DNA of 64,000 bases from Paraburkholderia sp. (GCF_024281035.1 NZ_JAMXLH010000030.1:1-64000); one strand, 5' to 3'. Positions 29,564-40,683 are shown, numbered from the stretch's first letter. Notes: generated by a model not told the origin, from the sequence alone. Program-made: numbers and translations.

Positions 29564-30966
29564 GACCTGATTCTCCACGGGGCGATACGGACCAGCAGGA
29601 GCATACCCGGTACAGCGAGTGCCGTGCAGAGGATGAAGTAGTCGAACCAGCCGATCTTTGCGACCAGATAACCGCTCGCTGCGGACGCGAGTGTGCGCGG
29701 CACGGCGGCGAGACTCGTGAAGAGCGCGAACTGGGTGGCCGTGTAGCGCGGATCGGTGGTGCTCGCGATATAGGCGGTGAACGCGGCGAGCGTGAGACCG
29801 GTCGCGAACGTCTCGAAGCCGTAGACGAGCGCGAGCGCCACGGCGCGCGGATCGAGCGAGAGCTGCAGGTTCCAGCCCAATGCGCTCGTGACCTGCGACA
29901 CGGCATGGCTCGTGGCGACGACAGCGTCGTAGATCGCCGCGAGCGACGGCGAGCCGGGCCCGAGTTGCGCGAGCCACGCGAAGCCGAGCGTCGAGACCAT
30001 CTGCAGGAAACCGAAGATCCACAGGCCGCGCCCGATGCCGATCTTCACGAGCGCCACGCCGCCGACGATGCCGCCCGCGAGGCTCGCGCCGAACGCCGTC
30101 ATCTTGGCGATCACGCCGATTTCCGTGCGCGAGTAGCCGATATCGAGGAAGAACGACGTCGAGAGCGTGGTGGCCATCGTGTCGCCGAGCTTGTAGAGGA
30201 AGATGAACGCGAGCACGAAGAGCGCGCCTTTCCAGCCGTCGCGGCGCACGAATTCCGCGAACGGCTGCACGATCGCCGCGCGCAGGTTCTTCGGCGGCAC
30301 GCCGTGCGCCTCGGGCTCGCTCACCACAAGCGCCATGATCATGCCGGGAATCATGAATGCGGCCGTGACGATGAACACGGTCTGCCACGGCAGGTGATCG
30401 GAGAGGATCAGCGCGAGCGAGCCGGGCACGAGCGCGGCGATCTTGTACGCGTTCACGTGCACTGCGTTGCCGAGGCCCTGCTGCGTGTCGGTCAGCAGCT
30501 CGCGCCGGTAGGCGTCGATGGCGATGTCCTGGCTTGCGCCGAAGAACGCGACGAGCGCAGTGAGCGCGGCCACGGTCCAGATCGCGTTCTTCGGCGAGAC
30601 GAAGCCGAGTGCCGCGATGGCGAGCGCCACGAGAATCTGCGTGACGAGCATCCAGCCGCGCCGGCGGCCCGGACGCCAGCCCGGCAGGCGCGGCACGTAG
30701 CGGTCCATCAGCGGCGCCCAGACGAACTTCCAGGTGTAAGGGAACTGGATCAGCGCGAAGAGGCCGATTTCCTTGAGGTTGACGCCCTCGGAGCGCAGCC
30801 ACGCCTGCACGAGATAGACAAGCGTGAAAAGCGGCAGCCCGGAGGTGAAGCCGAGAAACACGCAGATCAGCATGTGCGTGTTCAGATACGCCCGCCAGCC
30901 AGGATGTTCTTCGTGCGCGTCTACGTGAATGTTGCGGGCGGGGGCCTCGTGGGCTGGATTCGGCAT
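29560..30966 (-). CDS. ampG: AmpG-type muropeptide permease (MFS)
   Basis: Inner-membrane transporter that imports GlcNAc-anhydro-muropeptides for cell-wall recycling and beta-lactamase signalling. The product has about 468 residues and 12-14 membrane segments. Features include LGFTSGLPLFTLVYLVQAWL, QFPYTWKFVWAPLMDRY and FGASQDIAIDAYRRELL, all diagnostic of AmpG. The start at ATG 30966 is preferred over GTG 31017; neither has a clear ribosome binding site, so this is uncertain. It lies just downstream of metW on the same strand and overlaps the M48 protease gene. Confidence 0.9.
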   Translation of the reverse strand: MPNPAHEAPARNIHVDAHEEHPGWRAYLNTHMLICVFLGFTSGLPLFTLVYLVQAWLRSEGVNLKEIGLFALIQFPYTWKFVWAPLMDRYVPRLPGWRPGRRRGWMLVTQILVALAIAALGFVSPKNAIWTVAALTALVAFFGASQDIAIDAYRRELLTDTQQGLGNAVHVNAYKIAALVPGSLALILSDHLPWQTVFIVTAAFMIPGMIMALVVSEPEAHGVPPKNLRAAIVQPFAEFVRRDGWKGALFVLAFIFLYKLGDTMATTLSTSFFLDIGYSRTEIGVIAKMTAFGASLAGGIVGGVALVKIGIGRGLWIFGFLQMVSTLGFAWLAQLGPGSPSLAAIYDAVVATSHAVSQVTSALGWNLQLSLDPRAVALALVYGFETFATGLTLAAFTAYIASTTDPRYTATQFALFTSLAAVPRTLASAASGYLVAKIGWFDYFILCTALAVPGMLLLVRIAPWRIRS

Positions 30967-31035
30967 GTCGTCGTCAGCGGCGGCGGCGGTTTTTGTGGGT
31001 CTGGGTCGAAAAAACACGCCGCGCTGCCGGCGACG

Positions 31036-31640
31036 TTATTTTTTCCTTACGCGATAGACCGCAAGACTACCACGCCAGTTCACGCCCCATCGAACGGTCT
31101 GACCGCCGTGCAGTACGGCGCGGTCAAGAATTTCGACACCCACTTCGGGTGCGAGCGCTTCGAAATCCTTTACGGTGAGCACGCGCACGTTCGGCGTGTT
31201 GTGCCACTGGTAGGGCAGCGACTTCGAAACCGGCATGCGTCCGCGCAGCACCGACAGCCGGTGCGGCCAGTAGCCGAAGTTCGGGAACGAGACGATGCAT
31301 TCCTTGCCCACGCGCGCGGTCTCGCGCAGGATCGCGGCCGTCTGGTGGATGGTCTGCAGCGTCTGCGAGAGGATCGCGAAGTCGAAACTCGCGTCCTCGA
31401 AGAGGCGCAGGCCGTCTTCCAGGTTCTGCTGGATCACGTTGATGCCGTTCGCCACCGAGGCGAGCACGCCCGCATCGTTGATCTCGATGCCGTAGCCCGT
31501 GCATTCCAGCTCTTCGCCGAGCAGCGCGAGCAGCGAGCCGTCGCCGCAGCCGAGATCGAGCACCGTCGAGCGTGGCTCGATCCAGCGTGCGATGGTGCGG
31601 AAGTCGGGACGGGCGGAAAGACTGTCGAAAGCGCTCGGGT

Positions 31641-31644
<4 letters not shown>
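31036..31644 (-). CDS. metW: methionine biosynthesis protein MetW
   Basis: Methyltransferase-fold partner of MetX, 202 residues long. It has the SAM-type motif [18 protein letters not shown], then [13 protein letters not shown] and [12 protein letters not shown]. MetW is found fused to or coupled with proteobacterial MetX and is needed for full homoserine acyltransferase activity. Its start overlaps the metX stop by four bases (ATGA), which implies translational coupling and a shared riboswitch. Confidence 0.95.
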
Positions 31645-32786
<1,142 letters not shown>

Positions 32787-32835
32787 TCGTTCCGCCTTGG
32801 TTTTTCGGGGCGGCTAGACGGTGTCGGCGGGCGCG

Positions 32836-32920
32836 AAATGCGGTGGGTTGGCTCGGCTGACGACCTCTTTAGCCGCATTTGTAATGAACCCGGCAGCCGT
32901 GGCTTTCGGGTTCGCGCGCC
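32836..32920 (-). ncRNA. SAM-II-like riboswitch candidate upstream of metX
   Basis: On the minus strand a 7-bp stem GAACCCG/CGGGTTC (32913-32907 with 32892-32886) encloses loop AAAGCCACGGCTGC. It is followed by ATTACAAATGCGGCTAAAGAGG (given here in part), which resembles the SAM-II core AUAAAUGUAGCUAAAAAGGG. The loop AGCC can pair with GGCT of that 3' segment as an H-type pseudoknot. Two alternative partners follow: CCGCATTT (32843-32836), perfectly complementary to AAATGCGG, and AGCCG (32858-32854), complementary to CGGCT. Binding-state switching is inferred; no alignment was run. Confidence 0.65.
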
Positions 32921-33047
32921 CGCAATCGAGTCAGCAAATCGGCGCGTGGATGTCAGAAGACAAGCGCAGAGTATAGCGGAAATTGCGCCCCGGCAATGCG
33001 GTGAATCAACCGGGGCGGCGAATGGAGCGCACGGTGGGCGGTACGCA

Positions 33048-33629
33048 TTACGCCATCGCGGGATGCATATTGCGCCAGCGCCGCAGCTGGAGCGCGGCGA
33101 CGATCATCAGGAAGCCGTAGACGAACGCATAGGCGGCGATCAGCCAGATCAGCGAAAGCGCGCCCGCGCCGGGGAACATCACGATGAAGAAGCCGACGAC
33201 GGCCGAGAGCAGCCCCGAGAGCCCGACCGCCCAGGGATGCGCGATGGCGCGGCGATACTGGAAGGCGTAGATGATCTCGAAGACGCCGATGGCGAGCGCC
33301 CAGAAGCCGATGATCATGACGAGGATGATGGCCGTTTCCTTGGGCCAGAAGAACGCGACGAAACCGGCGATCACGCCGATCAGGCCCACGAAGATATAAC
33401 TCCAGCGTCGTGTTCCGCCGCCGCGCGCACCGTAGATCAGCGCGAAGGCGCCGTCGACGATGGCGTAGGCGCCCCAGACGAGCGCGAGCGCGAGGACGGT
33501 CCACTTCGGCCAGGCAAGCGCGATCACGCCGAAAAGGATGGCCGAGATGCCGCGGGCGAGGAGCCAGCCCCAGTGGGCGGACAGACCGGAAAGGAGCGGG
33601 AGCGGAGCGCTGGGCAACGAGTGGTTCAT
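33048..33629 (-). CDS. HdeD-family (DUF308) membrane protein
   Basis: A 193-residue inner-membrane protein with about six hydrophobic segments and short loops. It shows the repeated DUF308 pattern (LLARGISAILFGVIALAWP and LIGVIAGFVAFFWPKETA) seen in acid-resistance protein HdeD. The biochemical role is not established in the family; acid or envelope stress is the usual association. The start ATG at 33629 is chosen because of the AAGGAGAAC box nine bases upstream. An upstream in-frame codon gives nine extra polar residues. Confidence 0.85.
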   Translation of the reverse strand: MNHSLPSAPLPLLSGLSAHWGWLLARGISAILFGVIALAWPKWTVLALALVWGAYAIVDGAFALIYGARGGGTRRWSYIFVGLIGVIAGFVAFFWPKETAIILVMIIGFWALAIGVFEIIYAFQYRRAIAHPWAVGLSGLLSAVVGFFIVMFPGAGALSLIWLIAAYAFVYGFLMIVAALQLRRWRNMHPAMA

Positions 33630-33791
33630 GCGTTTGTTCTCCTTGTTGTGGAGCACAGTGCCGATGCGCGCCGCAGCCTGACGAGTACACGGCCCCAGCC
33701 GTGCCGCCGGCCGACCGCGCGCCGTCGCGCCGTCGCGCCAACGCGCCAGTACGCACGCGTGCAGTCGTTCCGTCGTGCCAGCGCGAGCGCG

Positions 33792-34496
33792 TTACTGCAG
33801 GATCACGCGAATCTGCTCGTCGGCGTGCTCGACCGGCGAGCGCGTGAAGCCGCTTTGCGCGTAGCGATGCCAGCAGCCGATCACGTAGCGCACGAGCAGG
33901 TTGGCGCGCATAGCCGGATCGTACCCCTTCGGTAGGGCCGTTGCGCCGGGGTTGTGCGTGCTCTCGCCGCTGCCGTCGCCCCTGTCCTCGCCGCTCTCGC
34001 TGCCTTCGGCGACGCCCACGCGCAGGCACTGGCGCAGCGACGCCTCGATCCGGTCGAGCATCTGGTTCACGCGCTCGGCCAGCCGCTCGTGCTCGCCCAC
34101 GAGCGCTTCGCAGGTCAGCACGCGCGTCATCCCGGCGTTCTTGGTGGCGAAGTTGATGAGCATGAGCGCGATGGCGCGCGCCTGCAGCACGCCGCTCGGC
34201 TCCTTCGCGACGATCTGGTTGATGAGCGCGAACAGTGTCTGTTCGATGAAATCGATGAGCCCCTCGTACATCTGGGCCTTGCTCGCGAAATGGCGGTAGA
34301 GCGCGGCCTCGGAAACGCCGAGCCGCGCGGCCAGCGCCGCCGTCGTGATCTTCTCGCCGCGCGGCGTTTCGAGCATCGACGCGAGCGTCTGCAAAATGTG
34401 AATACGGCGCTCGCCCGGCTTCGGGCGGCCGGTGCGGTGCACTACGCCCGAGGGCGCTGATGTTACGACTGCGTCACGCGTGTCTGTCGGCTGCAT
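33792..34496 (-). CDS. slmA: nucleoid occlusion factor SlmA (TetR family)
   Basis: DNA-binding protein that blocks FtsZ ring assembly over the chromosome. The 234-residue product has an N-terminal TetR helix-turn-helix with ITTAALAARLGVSEAALYRH (about 48-67) and FASKAQMYEGLIDFIEQT, which is specific for SlmA over general TetR regulators. It has a 25-residue basic, disordered N-terminus. A Ser/Gly/Asp-rich insertion (residues about 160-185) is unusual. It lies downstream of argB and the HAD gene, a conserved Burkholderia order. Confidence 0.92.
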   Translation of the reverse strand: MQPTDTRDAVVTSAPSGVVHRTGRPKPGERRIHILQTLASMLETPRGEKITTAALAARLGVSEAALYRHFASKAQMYEGLIDFIEQTLFALINQIVAKEPSGVLQARAIALMLINFATKNAGMTRVLTCEALVGEHERLAERVNQMLDRIEASLRQCLRVGVAEGSESGEDRGDGSGESTHNPGATALPKGYDPAMRANLLVRYVIGCWHRYAQSGFTRSPVEHADEQIRVILQ

Positions 34497-34547
34497 GAAT
34501 GTCGCCCCTGATCTTGCCGCCGAAGTCCTTTTCCAGCGGTCACGTCC

Positions 34548-35294
34548 TCACCCCGTCTGCCGCAGTCGTCCCGACTGCAGGCCGGCGTGTAGCGATTTTA
34601 ACGAACGAACGCGATGATCGACATAGTGCGGTCTGCCGCTGCGGCCCGCGCGCATCGCCGGCGCGCGCTCGGGCAGGTGGCCGGTGATCCAGACCGTCTG
34701 GATGCCGAGCTGCCGGTAGCGCTTCAGATGGCCGCGCGTGTCCTCGATCAGGATGGCATCGGCAAGCGATGCCCCGGCGCGGCGCAGCGTCGCGCGCAAC
34801 ATGGCCCGGTCGGGCTTCGCGCGCCAGCCGCGGCGCGTGCGCATGTGCTCGATGGCGACCACGCGCTCGAAGAGCCGCGCGATGCCGAGTTCCGCGAGCA
34901 CCGCGCGCGCATAGGCTTCGGGCGCGTTGGTCAGCACGATCTTGCGGCCCGGCAGCGCGGCGAGGATGCGTGCGAGTCCGCGTTCGGCGACGAGCATCGC
35001 GCGCAGGTCGGGGAAGGTGTGGACGACCTTGAGGAAGTCGTGCGGATCGACGGGATGGTGGCGCGTGAGGCCGAGCAGCGCCGCGCCGTAGCGGTGCGTG
35101 TAGCTCGTGCGCAGATGGTTCGCGACGTCGTGGCTCACGCCGAGCGCATCGACGATGTATTGCGTCATCGCCTGGTTGATGGCCGGGAAGATCGCGTGCG
35201 ACGCGCCGTGCAGCGTGTTGTCGAGGTCGAAGAGCCAGACCGGCGTGCGCGCGGCGCGCTGCGGCCGGTGTTGGCGCGCTCGTGCGATGGTCAT
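34548..35294 (-). CDS. HAD-superfamily pyrimidine 5'-nucleotidase
   Basis: A 248-residue HAD hydrolase with motif I WLFDLDNTLHGAS, motif II IVLTNAP, motif III Lys near RAKPD, and motif IV ILIEDTRGHLK. This variant resembles yeast Sdt1/Phm8, which act on UMP/CMP or related nucleotides. The C-terminal about 25 residues are basic and poorly conserved in composition. It sits 43 bases after argB and 51 before slmA on the same strand, so co-transcription is likely. Confidence 0.88.
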   Translation of the reverse strand: MTIARARQHRPQRAARTPVWLFDLDNTLHGASHAIFPAINQAMTQYIVDALGVSHDVANHLRTSYTHRYGAALLGLTRHHPVDPHDFLKVVHTFPDLRAMLVAERGLARILAALPGRKIVLTNAPEAYARAVLAELGIARLFERVVAIEHMRTRRGWRAKPDRAMLRATLRRAGASLADAILIEDTRGHLKRYRQLGIQTVWITGHLPERAPAMRAGRSGRPHYVDHRVRSLKSLHAGLQSGRLRQTG

Positions 35295-35337
35295 GGAGGC
35301 CCTCAGGGAGCGGCGCGAACGCGCGCCGCCGCAAACT

Positions 35338-36471
<1,134 letters not shown>

Positions 36472-36516
36472 TCATTTCCGTACTGCCGACACCGGCTTCA
36501 CGATGAGCGCGCCGCC

Positions 36517-36762
36517 ATGACCGCCCCAGTCACTTCCGCCGCCAGTCTCAAATGCGCGCGCTGCCCGCGCTGCGGTCGGGCCTTCGACTGCGGCCGGAAC
36601 ACCGAACCTTTCGATTGCTGGTGCCGCACGCTTCCTGCGCTTGCCGCGAACCAGCTCGATCCGCGCGGACGCTGCCTGTGTCCCGAATGCCTGGCCGACG
36701 CGGCGGCGGCCTCCGCAGCCGCGCCGGGCGACGGCGTGGGCAGCGGCCCTCGCGCGACTTGA
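36517..36762 (+). CDS. cysteine-rich CWC family protein
   Basis: Small 81-residue cytoplasmic protein with eight cysteines, including CARCPRCGRAFDCG, FDCWC and GRCLCPECL. This matches the Cys-rich CWC family, a putative zinc-ribbon of unknown role. The ATG at 36517 gives the compact family-length product. It stands alone, opposite in strand to both neighbours. Confidence 0.85.
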   Translation: MTAPVTSAASLKCARCPRCGRAFDCGRNTEPFDCWCRTLPALAANQLDPRGRCLCPECLADAAAASAAAPGDGVGSGPRAT

Positions 36763-36829
36763 CCGGCGCAACGCCTTGCATGTCCTGCACGCGCCCGGCT
36801 CGCGATCAGGTCAGCGCGCCAGTTAGCGC

Positions 36830-38509
36830 TCAGGTCAACGCTCGGGCTGGCCGCGCCCGTGCAAGCGCCCAGAGATCGGCGGCAACTTCGTCGAGCACCG
36901 GCTCCCACTGCCTGAACGCCTTTTGCCGGTACAGCGTCGTGTGCGCGTACCACGGGCTGTCGCGCCGTTCGAGCTGCCAGATCCAGTGCGGATTCACGTC
37001 GAGCAGCACCCACGTGCGCTGGCCGAGCGCCCCGGCGAGGTGGGCGCTCGACGTGCACACCGAAATCACGAGATCGAGCGCATCGACGAACGCGGCGGTG
37101 TCGTCGAAGGTTTGCCACTCGGCGCTGAAATCGGCGATATCGAAGCCCGCGGCGTGCGCCGCGGCGACATCGTCGGCTGCGCCCGGCTGCAGCGAGTAGA
37201 ACGCGACGTCGTGGGTCAGCCCGGCCAGGTGCGCCGCCAGGCGCGCAAGCCCGATGTGCCGGTACGGATTGCGCTGATGTCCGGTGCTGCCCGTCCACGC
37301 AAGGCCGACTTTCAGGCGCCGTTCGTCGGCGAGCCGCTTGCGCCAGCGCGCCGCCGCCGCCGGGTCGGACGCGAGGTAACGCAGCGGGGCGGGGATCGTG
37401 TCTTCGCACGTGCCGAAGTGAAATGGCAGGCTCATCAGCGACACTTCGCAGTCGTGCGGCGGCAGGCTTTCGATGCCGCCGCCCGCGCTGTAGCCATCGC
37501 AGTGGCCGCCGAGGCTGCGCTCGAGCAGTGCGCCCATCTGCGGAAACGAATTCCAGAGCAGGCGGCCGCCTTCGCGATGCACGCGCTCGGCGAGAAGCGG
37601 CACGTAGCGGCAGAACTGCAGCAGGTCGCCCATGCCCTGCTCGCCCCACAACAGCAGCGTGCGGCCCGCAATCGGCTCGCCCTGCCATTGCGGCTTCGTG
37701 AACACCGGCCGTCCGCGCTTCATTTCCGCGGCGCCTTGCCAGCGCCGCTCGTGCCCGGGCCAGCCTTCGACGTAACGTCCGCGGGCGAGGTCAATCAGGG
37801 ACAGGTTGAAGTGCGATACGGGGTCGTCCGGCGCGTAGTGGCAGGCGGCGCGGGCCGCGCGCTCGGCCTCGTCCCAGTTCTGGGCTTCCTTTTGCGCCAG
37901 TGCGTAATTGTTGAGTGCGAGCGGATCGTCTGGCGCGATTGCGAGCGCGCGCCGGTTGGCGTCGATTGCGCGCGCAACGCCCGTATCGTCCGGCCGTAGC
38001 CGCCCGAGGTTGATCCAGGCGAGCCTGTCGCCGGGATTATCGGCGATGCAATCTTCAAGAAGCCGGGCGATTTCCTCACTTTTGCCATTGACGTGAATCA
38101 ATGCTGCTGCGAGATTATTGCGAAGATTGGGAAATGCGGGGTCGATGGCCAATGCGCGACGGTAAATATCCACCGCTTCGGCATGTCGATCGGCGAACTG
38201 CAACGCGAGCCCGGTAGCGAAGCTCGGGCCGGCGCGCTCGGGGGCGAGCCGGGCGGCGGCGGACGCGATGCGGATGACTTCGTCGAGCCTGCCGGTCTCG
38301 CGCGCCGTATTGACGGCTTGAAGCAGGGTTTCGTCGTCGAGCGCGCGCAGCGTGTCGGCAGTCCGGTCGAGCAGGGCGCGGGCGCTGGCGTCCGATGCCG
38401 GGCGCGAAGCGCAGTCGAGATAATCGAGGAAGATCTGCCAGATCGGCTGCAAGGCGGGCTGCAAGACGGGCTGTATGGACTGAAATGGGCCGCGGGGGTC
38501 GTTGGGCAT
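36830..38509 (-). CDS. TPR protein with C-terminal GT9/GT41-like glycosyltransferase fold
   Basis: A 559-residue cytoplasmic protein. Residues about 50-240 carry TPR-like repeats (for example FADRHAEAVDIYRRALAIDP and LALNNYALAQKEAQNWDEAE). From about 270 on a heptosyltransferase/SPINDLY-like fold follows, with LLLWGEQGMGDLLQFCRYVP, VGLAWTGSTGHQRNPYRHI and LVISVCTSSAHLAGALGQRTW (the nucleotide-sugar site pattern). It may glycosylate proteins or surface sugars; the substrate is unknown. The start region is less GC-rich than neighbouring genes. It is divergent from regB. Confidence 0.85.
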   Translation of the reverse strand: MPNDPRGPFQSIQPVLQPALQPIWQIFLDYLDCASRPASDASARALLDRTADTLRALDDETLLQAVNTARETGRLDEVIRIASAAARLAPERAGPSFATGLALQFADRHAEAVDIYRRALAIDPAFPNLRNNLAAALIHVNGKSEEIARLLEDCIADNPGDRLAWINLGRLRPDDTGVARAIDANRRALAIAPDDPLALNNYALAQKEAQNWDEAERAARAACHYAPDDPVSHFNLSLIDLARGRYVEGWPGHERRWQGAAEMKRGRPVFTKPQWQGEPIAGRTLLLWGEQGMGDLLQFCRYVPLLAERVHREGGRLLWNSFPQMGALLERSLGGHCDGYSAGGGIESLPPHDCEVSLMSLPFHFGTCEDTIPAPLRYLASDPAAAARWRKRLADERRLKVGLAWTGSTGHQRNPYRHIGLARLAAHLAGLTHDVAFYSLQPGAADDVAAAHAAGFDIADFSAEWQTFDDTAAFVDALDLVISVCTSSAHLAGALGQRTWVLLDVNPHWIWQLERRDSPWYAHTTLYRQKAFRQWEPVLDEVAADLWALARARPARALT

Positions 38510-38626
38510 CGTTTCTCCAGCCGTAATACAGAAGGACTGCCAAGATGGCTTAGTTTGACAAGCCCTATTGGATCAAATTTTTTCAAGATAATTAATCGGA
38601 TTCGTCCGAACATGTAAACTCACGCC
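38510..38626. promoter_or_regulatory. divergent control region between the TPR gene and regBA
   Basis: 117 bases, clearly AT-richer than the surroundings. It contains TTGACA at 38555-38560 and GATAAT at 38587-38592 on the plus strand, but the 26-base spacing is too wide for one simple sigma-70 promoter. Control by RegA itself is possible but cannot be seen. Confidence 0.4.
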
Positions 38627-40066
38627 ATGCATCGCATCACCCTTAGTGCTCGCGTCAATCTGGGCCATCTCTTCTGGCTGCGTAGCCTCGCTATCATCGG
38701 CCAGCTCTGCACGATCGCCGTCGTGCAGCTGTTCTTTGGCGTTCATCTGCCGCTGCCGGCCATGCTGTTCGTGATCTCGATGGAGGTCGCGTTCAACGGC
38801 ATCACCTGGATGCGCGTCGCGCAGGATCGTCCCGAGTCCAATCTCGAGCTGTTCGGCCAGATCTGGGTCGACCTCGGCGCGCTGTCCGCACTGCTCTTTC
38901 TCTCGGGCGGCACGACCAATCCGTTCGTCTCGCTCTACCTGCCTTCGCTTGCGATCGCGGCAGCCGTGCTGCCGTGGTATCTCACGGCCTGGCTCGCCAT
39001 GTTCGCGGTGGCCTGTTACGTGCTGCTCGGCTTCGACAACGTGCCGCTCAACATGGACAACCCCGCGAACCTGTTCGATTACTATCGCGCGGGCATGTGG
39101 GTGAACTTCATGGTGAGCGTCGGGCTGATCGTGTGGTTCGTCGCGCGCATGTCGCGTGCGTTGCGCGAGCGCGAAAACGCGCTGGCCGACGCGCAGCAGA
39201 GCCTGTTGCGCGACGAGCGCGCCGTGGCGCTGGGCGTGCAGGCGGCGACCGTCGCGCACGAGATCGGCACGCCGCTGTCGACCATCGCGATGCTCACCGA
39301 GGAACTGCGCGACGTGGCGCGCACCGACAAGGCGCTCGCCCCGTACACCGCCGACCTCGATCTGCTCGACCGCCAGATCACGCTGTGCACGTCGGCGCTG
39401 GCGCGCCTGCGCAGCCGCGCGTCGGCCGAGGACAGCCGCCAGGCGGTGAGCGAGTGGCTCGGCCCGTTCGTCGAACAGTGGCGGCTGCGTCATCCGCACG
39501 TCAAATTCGAGCAGCTCGGCGAGGCGCCGAAGGGGCTCTACCTCGACGACTGCGTGGCGGTCGGCCAGATCCTGACCATCCTGCTCGACAACGCCGCGCG
39601 CGCGAGCCGCGATTACGTGACGCTGTGCGCGTATCCTTCCACGCGCTCGGGCTACATCGATTTTGAAGTCTGCGACGCGGGGCCGGGCATTCCGGCGTCG
39701 CTGCGTAACACGCTCGGCGCGGTACCCGTGGAAAGCACGCAAGGCGGCCACGGGGTCGGGCTCTATCTGGCGTTTTCGTCGGCGGAGCGGCTCGGCGGGT
39801 CGATCGACCTGTCGGACGTCGCGACGCTTGCCGCGGACGAAGGTTTCGGCCAGGCGGCTGGCGGCGGAAATGCCGGCGGGAGTGCAGGTCGCGAGTACAA
39901 GACGCGCGGCACGCGCGCAGAATTGCGCGTGCCGGTGAGTACCGGCGCGTCCGCAACGGCGCACGGCGCGCGTGCGGAAGGCACGGCTGCCGCGGGTTCA
40001 GGTTCAGATTCAGGTGCGGGCCGGCCCGGCTCGGCGCCGCCCAACAACACGGAGAAGCAGGCATGA
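38627..40066 (+). CDS. regB: redox sensor histidine kinase RegB (PrrB/RoxS type)
   Basis: Membrane kinase of 479 residues with six N-terminal helices (about 15-175). The ubiquinone-sensing motif GGTTNPF is at residues 94-100. The H-box AHEIGTPLSTIAML contains phospho-His211, and Cys254 sits at the place of the redox-active cysteine of RegB. ATP-binding motifs are LLDNAARAS, CDAGPGIP and GGHGVGLYLAF. The C-terminal about 60 residues are a Gly/Ala-rich extension. The 3' end overlaps regA by four bases. It senses quinone pool or oxygen state (family knowledge). Confidence 0.93.
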   Translation: MHRITLSARVNLGHLFWLRSLAIIGQLCTIAVVQLFFGVHLPLPAMLFVISMEVAFNGITWMRVAQDRPESNLELFGQIWVDLGALSALLFLSGGTTNPFVSLYLPSLAIAAAVLPWYLTAWLAMFAVACYVLLGFDNVPLNMDNPANLFDYYRAGMWVNFMVSVGLIVWFVARMSRALRERENALADAQQSLLRDERAVALGVQAATVAHEIGTPLSTIAMLTEELRDVARTDKALAPYTADLDLLDRQITLCTSALARLRSRASAEDSRQAVSEWLGPFVEQWRLRHPHVKFEQLGEAPKGLYLDDCVAVGQILTILLDNAARASRDYVTLCAYPSTRSGYIDFEVCDAGPGIPASLRNTLGAVPVESTQGGHGVGLYLAFSSAERLGGSIDLSDVATLAADEGFGQAAGGGNAGGSAGREYKTRGTRAELRVPVSTGASATAHGARAEGTAAAGSGSDSGAGRPGSAPPNNTEKQA

Positions 40067-40605
40067 GCGAGATGAATTTTCTGGTGATCGACGATGACGA
40101 GGTTTTCTCCGATATCCTCACGCGCGGCCTGACGCGGCGCGGTTACCAGGTGCAGCAGGCGCACAACGCGGAAGAAGCGCTCCGCTTCGCAAACCAGCAG
40201 CGGTTTGCGCAGATCACGGTCGACCTGCATCTGGGCAGCGACTCGGGTCTCGCGCTCGTCGCGCCGCTGCGCGAGCTTCAGCCCGACGCACGCATGCTCG
40301 TGCTGACCGGCTACGCGAGCATCGCGACGGCGGTGCAGGCCGTGAAGGACGGCGCCGACAACTACCTCGCGAAGCCCGCGAACGTCGAGATGATTCTCTC
40401 GGCGCTGCAAAACGACGCGAGCGCATCGCAGGCCGACGCGGCCATCGAAAATCCGGCGCCGCTTTCGGTCGCGCGCCTCGAATGGGAACACATCCAGCGC
40501 GTGCTGGCCGAGCACGGCGGCAACATCTCGGCGACCGCGCGCGCGCTCAACATGCATCGCCGCACGCTGCAGCGCAAGCTCGCAAAGCGCCCGGTGCGCC
40601 AGTAA
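40063..40605 (+). CDS. regA: redox response regulator RegA (PrrA/RoxR type)
   Basis: A 180-residue regulator. The receiver has Asp10-12, phospho-acceptor Asp54 (TVDLHLGSDSG) and Lys104 (LAKPA). The Fis-like helix-turn-helix near the C-terminus includes GNISATARALNMHRRTLQRK, the hallmark of RegA/ActR/PrrA. In relatives it controls respiration, terminal oxidases and carbon/nitrogen fixation genes in response to redox. It is translationally coupled to regB (ATGA overlap) and followed by a strong terminator shared with hslVU. Confidence 0.95.
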   Translation: MSEMNFLVIDDDEVFSDILTRGLTRRGYQVQQAHNAEEALRFANQQRFAQITVDLHLGSDSGLALVAPLRELQPDARMLVLTGYASIATAVQAVKDGADNYLAKPANVEMILSALQNDASASQADAAIENPAPLSVARLEWEHIQRVLAEHGGNISATARALNMHRRTLQRKLAKRPVRQ

Positions 40606-40660
40606 GCGCACGCGTGATTCGCGCTGCGGCGCGAGGGCGGCAAATCAGAAGGCAAACAAG

Positions 40661-40683
40661 AAGGGGCCCCGCGGGGCCCCTTT
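40661..40683. terminator. bidirectional terminator between regA and hslU
   Basis: AAGGGGCCCC-GC-GGGGCCCCTTT is a perfect 10-bp inverted repeat with A/T flanks on both sides. It lies 56 bases after regA and 26 bases after hslU, so it can stop transcription from both directions. Confidence 0.88.
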
